A stretch of 64,000 bases of DNA from JACVRW01 sp963808545 (GCA_963808545.1 CAWEGB010000008.1:806001-870000), one strand, 5' to 3'; numbered from the stretch's first letter, positions 25,016 through 34,788 are shown. Made by a program: numbers and translations. The notes: generated from the letters alone by a model not told the origin.

Positions 25016-26757
25016 TGTGCCTCCTTCCCGTCCTCCTCCGGCTCCGCCGGCCGGCGCATGAAGGGATCGTCGGGGCCCTTGGGGTCACCGTCCCCGGCGT
25101 CGCCACCCCCCACACCTAGCTCGTCCGGGAAGTGGGCGATCAGGCTCCGGATGGGCGCCGGCATGCCCCCGCCGTGGGCGCACAGCGAGGCGAGCTCGAG
25201 CGTCTCCAGCAGCGCCTCGAGCCGGTCGCGGTCGATCGGACCCGGGTGCTCGACCATCTCGAGCCCGCGGCGCAGCCCGATCCGGCACGGGAAGCACTTG
25301 CCGCAGCTCTCGTCCGCGCCGAACTCGAGCAGGTGACCGGCCAGCTCGCGAATGTCCGTTCGCTCGTCGAAGGCGAGGATGCTGCCGTGGCCGACCATGC
25401 AGCCCTCGGCGGCCAGCTCGTCGAAGTCGAACGGCGTATCGAGCTTCCAGCCGGGCAGGATGCCGCCCAGCGGACCGCCGATCTGGAGGGCCTTTATCTG
25501 GTGCCCGTCGCGCAGACCCCCGCCCAGCTCCTCGCAGATGTCCGCGATGGGCGTGCCGAACCGCACCTCGTGCACACCCGGTGAGTTGAAACGCTCGTTG
25601 AAGCAGACGAGCTTGGTGCCGGCGGTCGCGCCCGGGCTCAGAGCAGCGTAGGCCGCCGCACCCTCCCGGGCGACGAACGGGACGTTGCAGAGGGTCTCGA
25701 CGTTGTTGACCACGGTCGGCTTGCCGTGCCAGCCCCGCTCGGCCGGGAACGGCGGGCGGGCGGACACCGTGCCGCGCAGCCCCTGGGCCGAGGCCAGCAG
25801 CGCCGTCTCCTCGCCGACCACGTACGAGCCCGCGCCCTCGAGGACCTCGACGTCGAAGTCGAGGCCGCTGCCGTGGATGTCCGTGCCGAGATGGCCTTCG
25901 GCCCGCGCCTGCTCGACCGCCTCTCTCAGGATCGGGAGCGAGCGGGGGTACTCCGAGCGGACGAACACGATCCCGTGCCGGGCCCCCACGGCGCGGGCCG
26001 CCAATGCCATGCCCTCGAGCAGCAGCTCCGGGCTCTGCTCCATCAGGTGCTTGTCGATGTAGGAGCCCGGATCGCCCTCGTCGCCGTTGACCACGATCGC
26101 CTTGTCGGTGCCCGGCGCCTTGGCCGCGAACTCCCATTTGCTGCCCGCCGGGAATCCGGCGCCGCCACGCCCGCGGATCTCGGCTTCCTTGACCTCGGCG
26201 AGCAGTTCTTCGGCACTCAGCTCGCTGAGCGCGCGCTCCAGTCCGGACCAGTCGCCTCGGCGCAGCAGCACGGTCTCGTCGAGCATGGTCGTGCCCTTCG
26301 GCTCGGACGCCTCGCGCAGCTCGCCCGACACCGCCCGTTCGGCCGCGCCCTCACCGGCGTCCACCAGCCCACCCTCGCGCACGGCGGCGCCGGTGTGGCA
26401 GAAGCCCAGGCAAACCGTCTGGCCCAGGGAGACCTCCTCGTCGTCGGTGCGCTCGCCCAGGCCGAGCCCAAGGCCCTCCTGCACCTCGCGCACGTGGGCG
26501 CCAAAGTCACGCGCCCAGCAGGCGGTTCCCGTGCAGACACACACATGACGCCGGCCGCGAGGCTGCAGCAGGTCGTCGTAGAAGGTCGAGATTCCGTAGA
26601 CCGTGGCCTCGGGCAGACCCGAGACCGAGGCGGCCACGCGCCGGTCCTCGTCCACGATCTCGCCGCGCTCGTCGATCGCCTCCTTGAGCACGGTCAGGGC
26701 CGTGGCCGGTGCCTCTCCCTCGCGCGCGCGGAGCATCTCGATCAGATTGAGAGACAT
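25009..26757 (-). CDS. NADH-diaphorase subunit, NuoE-NuoF fusion (FdsG-FdsB)
   Basis: 582 residues. Residues 1-130 are a NuoE/FdsG thioredoxin-like [2Fe-2S] domain (Cys75, Cys80, Cys116, Cys120). A linker of about 30 residues leads to NuoF/FdsB: FMN/NADH-binding GRGGAGFPAGSKW (about 194-206), NGDEGDPGSYIDKH, ARHGIVFVRSEYP, then the [4Fe-4S] motif ESCGKCFPCRIG and SLCAHGGG. It reduces NAD+ with electrons from formate. FdsG and FdsB are normally separate polypeptides; here they are one chain. First gene of the operon, with a TTTGCGCAAA palindrome 25 bases upstream. Confidence 0.92.
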   Translation of the reverse strand: MSLNLIEMLRAREGEAPATALTVLKEAIDERGEIVDEDRRVAASVSGLPEATVYGISTFYDDLLQPRGRRHVCVCTGTACWARDFGAHVREVQEGLGLGLGERTDDEEVSLGQTVCLGFCHTGAAVREGGLVDAGEGAAERAVSGELREASEPKGTTMLDETVLLRRGDWSGLERALSELSAEELLAEVKEAEIRGRGGAGFPAGSKWEFAAKAPGTDKAIVVNGDEGDPGSYIDKHLMEQSPELLLEGMALAARAVGARHGIVFVRSEYPRSLPILREAVEQARAEGHLGTDIHGSGLDFDVEVLEGAGSYVVGEETALLASAQGLRGTVSARPPFPAERGWHGKPTVVNNVETLCNVPFVAREGAAAYAALSPGATAGTKLVCFNERFNSPGVHEVRFGTPIADICEELGGGLRDGHQIKALQIGGPLGGILPGWKLDTPFDFDELAAEGCMVGHGSILAFDERTDIRELAGHLLEFGADESCGKCFPCRIGLRRGLEMVEHPGPIDRDRLEALLETLELASLCAHGGGMPAPIRSLIAHFPDELGVGGGDAGDGDPKGPDDPFMRRPAEPEEDGKEAQW

Positions 26758-26768
26758 GCGCCGAACGC

Positions 26769-26791
26769 ATCATACGACCTCTTTGCGCAAA
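26769..26791 (-). promoter_or_regulatory. Palindrome and -10-like element before the formate dehydrogenase operon
   Basis: TTTGCGCAAA (26782-26791) is a perfect 10-base palindrome; on the minus strand TATGAT (26769-26774) follows 7 bases later and 11 bases before the ATG. This suggests a short or leaderless transcript and an operator overlapping the -35 region. Inference only. Confidence 0.35.
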
Positions 26792-26868
26792 TTGGTACAC
26801 CCGGCGCGTGGGCGTCCGGCGACTCATGCACCTATAGGGGAGCGTTTCTCGTCAAGGCAATCGGACCA

Positions 26869-26885
26869 CGCCACAATCCGTGGCG
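26869..26885 (-). terminator. Hairpin downstream of the short-chain dehydrogenase
   Basis: CGCCAC/GTGGCG stem with a 5-base loop (26869-26874, 26880-26885), 31 bases beyond the stop at 26916. It could separate the dehydrogenase from the formate dehydrogenase operon on the same strand. Confidence 0.35.
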
Positions 26886-26915
26886 CAGGCCGGAGCGGAG
26901 CGCGGAGCGGAACCC

Positions 26916-27842
26916 CTACGCCGCCACCGGCTCGACCTTCACCCCGGTGAGCCGCTCCGACACCTCCCACAGCCGCCGCGCAAGGGCCTCGTCCCGGGCG
27001 GTGGAGGTGGGCTTGACCCGCACCGGCCAGCCGCGGAACTCGCCGAAGCCGTCGGGTCCGATGTAAGCGCCGCTCTCCAGCCCGGGGACGGTCGCGGCGT
27101 AGAGCGTGGGCAGAGCCCCGAGCTCGTCGCTCTGGGCGAAGAACCGGTTCAGGGGGGCCATCACCAGCGCATCGAGCTTGGGCGGCCCGCTCGACTGGAG
27201 GTTGGTGGCCGAGTAGCCCGGATGAGCGGCCATGCTCTTCACCGTGGAACCCGTCGCACGCAGCCGGCGGTCGAGCTCCAGCGCGAACAGCAGATTGGCC
27301 AGCTTCGACTGCCCGTATGCGCTCCAGCGGAAGTAGCGGCGCCGGCCGCTCAGGTTGTCGAAGTTGATGCGCCCGGTCTTGTGGGCGGTGCTCGAGAGCG
27401 TGACCACGCGGGCGTCCTTGCGGCCCTCGAGCTCCGGCAGGAGCAGGCCGGTGAGGGCGAAGTGCCCGAGATGGTTGGTGCCGAACTGCAGCTCGAAGCC
27501 GTCCGCCGTCTCGCGCCGGGGGGTGGCCATCACCCCGGCGTTGTTGATGAGCAGGTCGACGCCGTCGTGGCGTTCCTTCACCAGCTCGGCGAAGGACCGC
27601 ACCGAGCCGAGGTCGGCCAGGTCGAGCTGCTCGAGCTCGAGCGAGCCCTCCGAGACGGTGGCCCGCGCCGCCCGTAGCGCCTCCTCGCCCTTCTTGCGGT
27701 TGCGGCAGGCCATCACCACGGTCGCGCCCGCGCGGGCCAGCTCGCGCGCCGTCACCAGACCGAGGCCGCTGTTCGCTCCGGTGACCACCGCAAGTCGTCC
27801 GCTCTGATCAGGGATCTGGTGTGTCGTCCATTTTTCGCTCAC
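26916..27842 (-). CDS. Short-chain dehydrogenase (retinol dehydrogenase-like)
   Basis: 308 residues from a GTG at 27842. Rossmann SDR with TGANSGLG (about 19-26), NNAGVM, the catalytic Ser in VTLSSTAHK, and Tyr/Lys in YGQSK. An ACRNRKKGEEAL segment suggests NADP(H) preference. The C-terminal extension (GFGEFRGWPVRV) is usual for the WWOX/retinol-dehydrogenase-like subgroup. Cytosolic oxidoreductase of unknown substrate. The upstream LysM-VanY gene reads away; no operon partner is evident. Confidence 0.87.
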   Translation of the reverse strand: MSEKWTTHQIPDQSGRLAVVTGANSGLGLVTARELARAGATVVMACRNRKKGEEALRAARATVSEGSLELEQLDLADLGSVRSFAELVKERHDGVDLLINNAGVMATPRRETADGFELQFGTNHLGHFALTGLLLPELEGRKDARVVTLSSTAHKTGRINFDNLSGRRRYFRWSAYGQSKLANLLFALELDRRLRATGSTVKSMAAHPGYSATNLQSSGPPKLDALVMAPLNRFFAQSDELGALPTLYAATVPGLESGAYIGPDGFGEFRGWPVRVKPTSTARDEALARRLWEVSERLTGVKVEPVAA

Positions 27843-27871
27843 GTGCGGCCGGAGTCTGCCGCACCGGCGTC

Positions 27872-28555
27872 CTATCCGCCGCCGAAGTCCACGTGCCACC
27901 ACTCGCCCGGCGCGTGGATCTTGCCCCAGCCGTACTTCCAGCCGATCTGGTCGATGACCGATCGCATCTCGGGCGTCTGGAGGTCCACCGCCGTGCCGAG
28001 CTCGTGTGACGAGCTCCCGGGCGGGTTGGCCGGCGCGCCGTAGCCCGCCAGGAACGCCTCGTAGAGCTCGGCCTGCTGCTGATAGGTGCGATAGGCCGAC
28101 GCCGTGCCGGCGGGGTAGATGTCCATGCCGTAGCTGCTGAGGGCCTCGGAGCGCATCGCGTTCCACGCGTCCGCCGCAGCCGCAGCGAGCGGCAACTGTC
28201 CGTAGGGCGACGGCACGCTTCCCATCCCCGGCGGCGCGGTCGCGGGTGCGGGGGCAGGGGCAGGGGCTGCAGGAGCGGCCGGCGCCACCACGGCCGGCGC
28301 GCCCGAGGCCAGCGCCGCGGCCCCCTCGGCGACGGTCGGCACGTACACCGTCGTCCCCACCAGGAGCCCGGCGTTCTCGGGCAGGCCGTTGTAGACGGCC
28401 ACGGTCCGTGTGGTCAGGTTGTTCGCGGCCGAGATCGACCACAACGTCTCCCCCGGCAGAACCGTGTGCGGTAGCGCGGCGAGCGCGGCGGTGCTCGACA
28501 GCACCGTCGCGCCGATCGAGCACGCCATCGCTCTTGAAAGAACTCTGCCCAGCAT
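27872..28555 (-). CDS. Secreted LysM/VanY-type D-alanyl-D-alanine carboxypeptidase-like protein
   Basis: 227 residues from ATG 28555, preceded by an AAAGGGG ribosome-binding sequence. Signal peptide 1-27. A LysM domain binds glycan (HTVLPGETLWSISAANN, about 29-75). An Ala/Pro linker precedes a peptidase M15/VanY domain with zinc motif SSHELGTAVD and EWWHVDF near the C-terminus. It should cleave the terminal D-Ala of peptidoglycan stem peptides outside the membrane. Divergent from the large GDH gene. Confidence 0.88.
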   Translation of the reverse strand: MLGRVLSRAMACSIGATVLSSTAALAALPHTVLPGETLWSISAANNLTTRTVAVYNGLPENAGLLVGTTVYVPTVAEGAAALASGAPAVVAPAAPAAPAPAPAPATAPPGMGSVPSPYGQLPLAAAAADAWNAMRSEALSSYGMDIYPAGTASAYRTYQQQAELYEAFLAGYGAPANPPGSSSHELGTAVDLQTPEMRSVIDQIGWKYGWGKIHAPGEWWHVDFGGG

Positions 28556-28690
28556 TCCACCCCTTTCGCCCGCCCCACCCGCCACCCTGCACCGTGCACG
28601 GGTCCACCCAGCCGGCAACTCGGCATTCACGCTGATTGGCGGGTCGCCCGCCGGGCATAGACTCAGGGGAGTCGCATTCGGGAGACAGCG

Positions 28691-31600
28691 GTGAGCGTCA
28701 GGGAAGCGGACGAGGCACTGATCGAGGAGGTCTGCTCGCGAGTGCGCGAGCTGACCGAGGACGGCTCTGCCGACGCCGAAGCGTTCGTCCGCCAGTTCTA
28801 CCGCTGGATCTCTCCGGAGGACATCGCCGAGCGCGACCCGCTCGATCTCTACGGACTGGCCGTCGGGCTGCTCGGCTTCGCCCGGCGACGTGCCCCCGGC
28901 GAGACCAAGCTTCGGGTGTACAACCCGCAGTTCGAGACTCACGGCTGGCAGAGCACGCACACCGCCGTGGAGGTCGTGACCGACGACAAGCCCTTCCTGA
29001 TCGACTCGATCACGATGGAGCTCAACCGGCGCGGGTACGGCGTCCACCTGATCATCCATCCGGTGCTCGACGTGCGCCGAGACGGGGACGGCGAGCTCGA
29101 GGAGCTGCTCGCCCCTCCCACCGCCGACTCGCCCGACGAGGACCGGGCCATCGCCGAGTCGGTGATCCACGTGGAGGTCGACCGCCAGACCGATCCTGCG
29201 CGGCTCGAGGACATGCACGCCCATGTCCTGCGCGTGATCGGCGAGGTGGGCGCGGCCGTGGACGACTGGCCCGAAATGCGCGAGCGGGCGCACGAGCTTG
29301 CGGCCGAGCTGCGCGACTCACCACCGCCCGGCGTCGACGAGGAGGAGGTGGCCGAGTCACGCGCGTTCTTCGAGTGGCTCGAGGACCACAACTTCACCTT
29401 TCTCGGCTATCGCGAATACGAGCTGATCGAGGACGACGACGAGCTTTCGCTGCGGGCCGTAGCGGGCTCGGGGCTGGGCATCCTGCGGCAGTCGGGCAGC
29501 GAGCCGCGATCGCGCTCATTCGACAAGCTTCCGCCCGAGGTCCGGGCGCTGGCCCTCGAGCCGCACCTGCTCAACCTGACCAAGGCCAACTCCCGGGCCA
29601 CCGTGCACCGGCCCTCCTATCTCGACTACGTCGGCGTCAAGCGCTTCGACGCCGAGGGGAACGTGGTGGGCGAGCGTCGCTTCCTCGGCCTCTACACCCA
29701 CACCGCCTACGAGTCGCGGCTGGCGGAGATACCGATCCTGCGGCGCAAGTCGGCCGCTGTGCTGAGGCGGGCCGCCTTCCCTCACGGGAGCCACAACGAG
29801 AAGGCGCTGATCGAGGTGCTCGAGGCCCATCCTCGCGACGAGCTCTTCCAGGTGTCGCCCGACGAGCTGTTCGAGACCGCAATCGGCATCCTGCATCTCG
29901 GCGAGCGCCAGCGGCTGCGCCTGTTCGTGCGCCGCGACCGCTTCGGGCGCTTCTTCTCGTGCCTCGTGTTCGTGCCGCGCGACCGCTTCAACACCGAGAA
30001 CCGCCGCCGCATCGAGGCGATCCTGCGCGACGTGACCCACGCCAAGGCGATCGACTACACCACCCGGGTCTCGGAGTCGGTGCTCGTCCGCCTCCACTAC
30101 ATGGCGTACATCGAGCCCGGCCGGCAGCCGGAGGTCGACACCCGTCAGGTCGAGCTCCTGCTGGTGGCCGCGACGCGCTCGTGGGTCGACGACTTCGAGC
30201 AGGCCCTGCTCGAGGACCAGGGCGAGGAGCGAGGCACCCGCCTGTTCCGCCGCTACGGCGACGCGTTCCCCACCGCCTACCGGGCCGACTGGGTGGCGCG
30301 CTCAGCGCTCGCCGATCTGCACCATCTGGAGAAGCTGCCCGACGGCGCCGGACTCGAGATCAGCCTCTACCGGCCGCTCGAGGCCGCGCCGGGGGTGCTG
30401 CGCGCCAAGCTCTACCGAGGCGGACGCCCGCTGGCGTTGTCGGACGTGCTGCCCCTGTTCGAGAACATGGGCGTCCAGGTGGCCGACGAGCGGCCCTACG
30501 CGATCAAGCCTCGGGACGGCGAGGCCGCCTGGATCTACGACTTTGGCCTGGTGCATCGCGGCCACGGCGATCCCGACGCCGCGGCGGTCCGCGAGGCGTT
30601 CCAGGAGGCGTTCGTACGCACCTGGCAGGGCGAGGTCGAGAACGACGGCTACAACCGCCTCGTCCTCGCGGCCGGCCTGACCTGGCGCGACGTGACCGTG
30701 CTGCGCGCCGTGGCCCGCTACCTGCGCCAGACGGGCTCCACCTACAGCGACCGCTACATGGAGGACGTGCTGACCTCGCACCCCGACGTGGCCGCCATGC
30801 TGCTCGAGCTGTTTCGCACCCGCTTCGATCCGGCGCGCGCCGATCCTCAGGGGGCTACCGAGCTGGGGCGCCGCATCGAGAAGGCCATCGACGCCGTCGA
30901 GAGCCTCGACCGGGACCTGATCCTCCGTCGCTTTCTGAGCGTCGTGCGGGCGACGCTGCGCACCAATTTCTTCCGTACCGACGCCGGCGGGAAGAATCGC
31001 CCCTACCTCTCGTTCAAGCTCGATCCCACCGCGCTCTCCTGGCTGCCCGAGCCGCGCCCGGCGTTCGAGATCTTCGTCTACTCACCGCGCACCGAGGGAG
31101 TCCACCTGCGCGGCGGGCGGGTGGCGCGCGGCGGGCTGCGCTGGTCGGACCGCCGCGAGGACTTCCGCACCGAGGTACTTGGGCTGATGAAGGCCCAGAT
31201 GGTCAAGAACGCGGTGATCGTGCCGGTGGGCGCCAAGGGCGGGTTCGTGGTCAAGCGCCCGCCCGAGGGCGACGACCGTGAGCAGCTCCTGGCCGAGGTG
31301 GAGGCCTGTTACCGGACGTTCATCCGCGGTCTGCTCGACGTGACCGACAACATCGCGGGCGACGCGATCGTGCCGCCGCCGGACGTGGTGCGCTACGACG
31401 GCGACGACCCGTATCTGGTGGTGGCCGCCGACAAGGGCACCGCCACGTTCTCGGACATGGCCAACGCGGTGGCGGCCGAGTACGACTACTGGCTGGGCGA
31501 CGCCTTCGCGTCCGGGGGCTCGTCGGGGTACGACCACAAGCGCATGGGCATCACCGCGGCGGGTGCCTGGGAGTCGGTCAAGCGCCACTTCCGCGAGCTG

Positions 31601-33529
31601 GGCCACAACGTGAGCTCGCAGCCGTTCAGCGTCGTGGGGATCGGCGACATGTCCGGCGACGTGTTCGGCAACGGGATGTTGCTCTCCAAGCGGATCCGCC
31701 TGGTGGCCGCCTTCAACCACCGCGAGATCTTCATCGACCCCGATCCCGACCCGCAGGCGAGCTGGGAGGAGCGCAAGCGGCTGTTCGGGCTGCCGCGCTC
31801 ATCCTGGTCGGACTACGACCGGGAGCTGATCTCGCCCGGTGGCGGGGTCTGGCCGCGGACGGCCAAGTCGGTCGAGCTGTCCGAGGAGGCCCAGGAGCTG
31901 CTCGGGCTGGAGAGCTCGCGGCTCACGCCCAACGAGCTGATCCGCGCGCTGCTGCGCTCGCAGGTCGACCTGATCTGGAACGGCGGCATCGGGACCTACG
32001 TCAAGGCGTCCGCCGAGACCCACGCCGACGCCGGGGACAAGATCAACGACAGCGTGCGGGTGAATGGCGACGAGCTGCGCTGCCGCGTGGTGGGCGAGGG
32101 CGGCAACCTGGGCTTCACCCAGCCCGGGCGGGTGGAGTACGCGCTGGGCGGCGGGCGCATCAACACGGACGCCATCGACAACTCGGCCGGCGTGGACTGC
32201 TCTGACCGCGAGGTCAACATCAAGATCCTGCTCAACGCCGTGGTCGCGGCGGGCGACATGACGGTCAAGCAGCGCGACGCGCTGCTGGCTCGGATGACGG
32301 ACGCCGTGGCCGACCTCGTGCTCAAGGACAACTACGAGCAGGCCGAGACACTGAGCCTGGCCGAGGAGCAGGCGCCCTCGATGCTCGAGGTCCACCAGCG
32401 CTTCATCCGTGCGCTGGAGAGCGCCGCCCGTCTGGACCGCGAGCTGGAGGCGCTGCCCGACGAGGAGGAGCTTGCCGACCGGGCGCGTCTGCATCGCGGT
32501 CTCACCCGCCCCGAGCTGGCCGTGCTGCTCGCCTTCTCCAAGGTCTTCCTGTACGCCGCGCTGCTCGACTCCGACGTGCCCGAGGACCCCTATCTGTCGG
32601 CCGAGCTGCCGCGCTACTTCCCGCCGCAGCTGCCGGACGAGTTCCGCGAGATCATGGGCGCGCACCGCCTGGGCCGGGAGATCGTGGCCACCCAGGTGGT
32701 CAACAACATGCTGCACGGCGGCGGCATCACGTTCGCCTTCCGGCTGCACGAGGAGACCGGCGCCCCGGGGTCGGAGATCGCTCGCGCCTACGCGGTTGCC
32801 CGCGAGGTGTTCGAGATGCGGTCCCAGTGGAACGACATCGAAGCCCTCGACAACGAGGTGGACCCCGACATCCAGCTGGCCATGCTGCTCGAGGGACGCC
32901 GGCTGATCGAGCGCGGCTCACGTTGGCTGCTGCGCAACCGGCGCGCGCCGATGGACATCACCTCGACGGTCGAGCACTTCTCCCCCGGCGCCCAGGTGCT
33001 CTACGGCTCCGTGGCCACGCTGCTCGACCGGGAGGACGTAGAGCCGATGGCCCAGCGGGTCGACCAGCTGCGCACCGCCGGCGTGCCGGACGAGCTCGCC
33101 ACGCGCGTGGCCTCGCTGTCCACCATGTACGCCACCTTCGACGTCGTGGAGGTGGCTGAGGAGAGCGGCCTGCACGTGGAGGCGGTGGCGACCGTCCACT
33201 TCCGTCTCGGGCGTCGGCTCCACATCCACTGGCTGCGCGACCGCATAGTCGCGCTCGGGCGTGAGGACCGCTGGAAGGCCATGGCCCGGGCGGCGCTGCG
33301 CGACGACCTGTACTCGATTCACCGCGCCCTCACCGCCCAGGTGCTCCAGGACGGCCCGCGCCTCGAGAGCCCGGGCGAGCGCGTGGACGGCTGGGTCGAG
33401 GCCCACCCCGGGGCCGAGCGCGCCCTTCAGACCCTCGCGGACATCCGCGCGGGCCGCACCTTCGACCTGACCACGCTGTCGGTGGCGGTCCGCGCGGTGC
33501 GCAACCTGGTGGGCGCGCCCCAGGCCTGA
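28691..33529 (+). CDS. gdhB: Large NAD-specific glutamate dehydrogenase (about 180 kDa class)
   Basis: 1612 residues, GTG start behind a GGAGACAG ribosome-binding sequence. This is the L_180 class of NAD-GDH: a long N-terminal regulatory region containing ACT-like parts, a catalytic core (RGGLRWSDRREDFRTEVLGL and KAQMVKNAVIVPVGAKGGFVVK, with substrate-binding and catalytic Lys), VVGIGDMSGDVFGNGML and VVGEGGNLGFTQPGRVEYA, and a helical C-terminal region. It deaminates glutamate to 2-oxoglutarate with NAD+, usually in catabolism of amino acids, in the cytosol. The length is normal for the class. Well separated from its neighbours and probably monocistronic. Confidence 0.95.
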   Translation: MSVREADEALIEEVCSRVRELTEDGSADAEAFVRQFYRWISPEDIAERDPLDLYGLAVGLLGFARRRAPGETKLRVYNPQFETHGWQSTHTAVEVVTDDKPFLIDSITMELNRRGYGVHLIIHPVLDVRRDGDGELEELLAPPTADSPDEDRAIAESVIHVEVDRQTDPARLEDMHAHVLRVIGEVGAAVDDWPEMRERAHELAAELRDSPPPGVDEEEVAESRAFFEWLEDHNFTFLGYREYELIEDDDELSLRAVAGSGLGILRQSGSEPRSRSFDKLPPEVRALALEPHLLNLTKANSRATVHRPSYLDYVGVKRFDAEGNVVGERRFLGLYTHTAYESRLAEIPILRRKSAAVLRRAAFPHGSHNEKALIEVLEAHPRDELFQVSPDELFETAIGILHLGERQRLRLFVRRDRFGRFFSCLVFVPRDRFNTENRRRIEAILRDVTHAKAIDYTTRVSESVLVRLHYMAYIEPGRQPEVDTRQVELLLVAATRSWVDDFEQALLEDQGEERGTRLFRRYGDAFPTAYRADWVARSALADLHHLEKLPDGAGLEISLYRPLEAAPGVLRAKLYRGGRPLALSDVLPLFENMGVQVADERPYAIKPRDGEAAWIYDFGLVHRGHGDPDAAAVREAFQEAFVRTWQGEVENDGYNRLVLAAGLTWRDVTVLRAVARYLRQTGSTYSDRYMEDVLTSHPDVAAMLLELFRTRFDPARADPQGATELGRRIEKAIDAVESLDRDLILRRFLSVVRATLRTNFFRTDAGGKNRPYLSFKLDPTALSWLPEPRPAFEIFVYSPRTEGVHLRGGRVARGGLRWSDRREDFRTEVLGLMKAQMVKNAVIVPVGAKGGFVVKRPPEGDDREQLLAEVEACYRTFIRGLLDVTDNIAGDAIVPPPDVVRYDGDDPYLVVAADKGTATFSDMANAVAAEYDYWLGDAFASGGSSGYDHKRMGITAAGAWESVKRHFRELGHNVSSQPFSVVGIGDMSGDVFGNGMLLSKRIRLVAAFNHREIFIDPDPDPQASWEERKRLFGLPRSSWSDYDRELISPGGGVWPRTAKSVELSEEAQELLGLESSRLTPNELIRALLRSQVDLIWNGGIGTYVKASAETHADAGDKINDSVRVNGDELRCRVVGEGGNLGFTQPGRVEYALGGGRINTDAIDNSAGVDCSDREVNIKILLNAVVAAGDMTVKQRDALLARMTDAVADLVLKDNYEQAETLSLAEEQAPSMLEVHQRFIRALESAARLDRELEALPDEEELADRARLHRGLTRPELAVLLAFSKVFLYAALLDSDVPEDPYLSAELPRYFPPQLPDEFREIMGAHRLGREIVATQVVNNMLHGGGITFAFRLHEETGAPGSEIARAYAVAREVFEMRSQWNDIEALDNEVDPDIQLAMLLEGRRLIERGSRWLLRNRRAPMDITSTVEHFSPGAQVLYGSVATLLDREDVEPMAQRVDQLRTAGVPDELATRVASLSTMYATFDVVEVAEESGLHVEAVATVHFRLGRRLHIHWLRDRIVALGREDRWKAMARAALRDDLYSIHRALTAQVLQDGPRLESPGERVDGWVEAHPGAERALQTLADIRAGRTFDLTTLSVAVRAVRNLVGAPQA

Positions 33530-34699
33530 TCAGGCCGGCACGGCGGCCAGCGCCTGCGCCCGGCCGACACGCTCTCGGCCCCAGCTGCAGTCGACGGCGA
33601 AGTCGAGCAGCCGCTCGAAGTAGTCGCCCAGCGGCGGCACGTCCACCTTCAGCGGGTCGAGGTGAGCTCGAGTGGCCTCCGAGGCGAACCGCACCCGCCC
33701 CGCGAAATAGGGAAAGAAGACCTCCCCCTGCTCCAGCCAGCGTCGCCGCGCAGGGCTCGAACGACGCTTGAGCACGGGATCCACGAGTCGCCGGTACAGC
33801 GCCGGGGACACCATCCGCACCGGCGGTCCGTCGAGGTAGCTCACCGCCCGGTCGACCAGCTCGCCCACGCTCGCCGCCTCGGGCCCGGCCACGAGGTGGA
33901 AGGTCCGCCCCGCGCCTGCGTCGCCGAGCGCCAACACGGCCTTGGCCACGTAGCTGACCGGCACCACGTCAACCGGCGCGGAACGCCGCGCCGGCACAAC
34001 GGGCAGCATGCCGCGGGCGTAGGCTCGCAAGGGCGTGTAGATCACGTTGAAGGAGGCGGTCCAGCCGCTGCGGTCGTCCCCGACCACGATGCTGGGCCGG
34101 AAGATCTGCGCCGGAAGGCGCTCGAAATGGCCACGCACGAGCTCCTCGGCCTCCCACTTCGTGCGCTCGTAGGTGTTGTGGAAGCCCTGACCGACGTCGT
34201 GGTCGTACTCGGAGAACACGCCGCGGTGATCCCCGGCCACGTATGCCGTCGAGACGTGGGCGAAGCGACCGAGCCCGCCGGCCGCCTGGCAGTCCCAGGC
34301 CAGCTCGAGTACACGGCGCGTCCCCTCCACGTTGACGGCCCGGGCCCGTTCCAGCGGCAGCGCGAAGGACACGGAGGCGGCGCAATGGATGATCTCGCCG
34401 ACCTGCTCGGCCAGCTCGGCACGGCGCTCTTCGGACAAGCCGAGGCCGGGCCGCTCCAGGTCGGCTGCGAGCGCCACCACCCGGCCGGGATGAGCGTCGG
34501 CGTCGCCGGTGAGCGAAGCCATGGTGGCCCGCAGCCGGGCGGCGGCTTCCTCGTCGCTCGCCGCCCGAACCGGCGCCCACACCCGGCGATCGGTGTCCTC
34601 TAGAAGCCGCGCCAGCAGCTCCATACCGAGGAAACCGGTCGAACCGGTGAGGAGGAGGTCGCCCCGGGTGCGGGCGCCGGTGTCGGAGGGGAGGAGCAT
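33530..34699 (-). CDS. Extended SDR, thioester-reductase/NAD_binding_4-like
   Basis: 389 residues. N-terminal LLTGSTGFLGMELLARLL is a Rossmann motif (about 16-33). IIHCAASVSFALPLERARAVN and the active-site YERTKWEAE (Tyr-x-x-x-Lys) fit the thioester-reductase or male-sterility-like family, reducing acyl thioesters or acting on sterol or lipid substrates. No carrier-protein or adenylation domain is fused and none lies nearby, so a free-standing acyl-CoA reductase or epimerase-like role is possible. Its stop immediately follows the stop of the GDH gene (convergent). Confidence 0.82.
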   Translation of the reverse strand: MLLPSDTGARTRGDLLLTGSTGFLGMELLARLLEDTDRRVWAPVRAASDEEAAARLRATMASLTGDADAHPGRVVALAADLERPGLGLSEERRAELAEQVGEIIHCAASVSFALPLERARAVNVEGTRRVLELAWDCQAAGGLGRFAHVSTAYVAGDHRGVFSEYDHDVGQGFHNTYERTKWEAEELVRGHFERLPAQIFRPSIVVGDDRSGWTASFNVIYTPLRAYARGMLPVVPARRSAPVDVVPVSYVAKAVLALGDAGAGRTFHLVAGPEAASVGELVDRAVSYLDGPPVRMVSPALYRRLVDPVLKRRSSPARRRWLEQGEVFFPYFAGRVRFASEATRAHLDPLKVDVPPLGDYFERLLDFAVDCSWGRERVGRAQALAAVPA

Positions 34700-34765
34700 C
34701 CGTCACCCAGGTTGGCGACCATCCGGCCCGCTGCCTTTGGACCTATGTCGGAGATTTGGACACAG

Positions 34766-34788
34766 GAACTCGACCACCGGTCGAGTTC
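34766..34788 (-). terminator. 10-bp hairpin downstream of ABC permease
   Basis: GAACTCGACC/GGTCGAGTTC with a 3-base loop lies between the permease stop (34807) and the SDR start (34699). No T tract; a rho-independent role is likely but unproven, so the exporter and SDR are probably separate units. Confidence 0.5.

Noticed and set aside
24410..25336. Long plus-strand frames opposite the formate dehydrogenase operon (also 22122-24554, 810 residues)
   Set aside because: Opposite-strand shadows of well-identified Fe-S and molybdenum subunits; composition is Val/Arg/Gly/His-rich without motifs.
28636..31281. 881-residue frame overlapping the start of NAD-GDH
   Set aside because: Arg/Ala/Gly-rich out-of-frame shadow; the 28691-33529 frame carries all GDH motifs.
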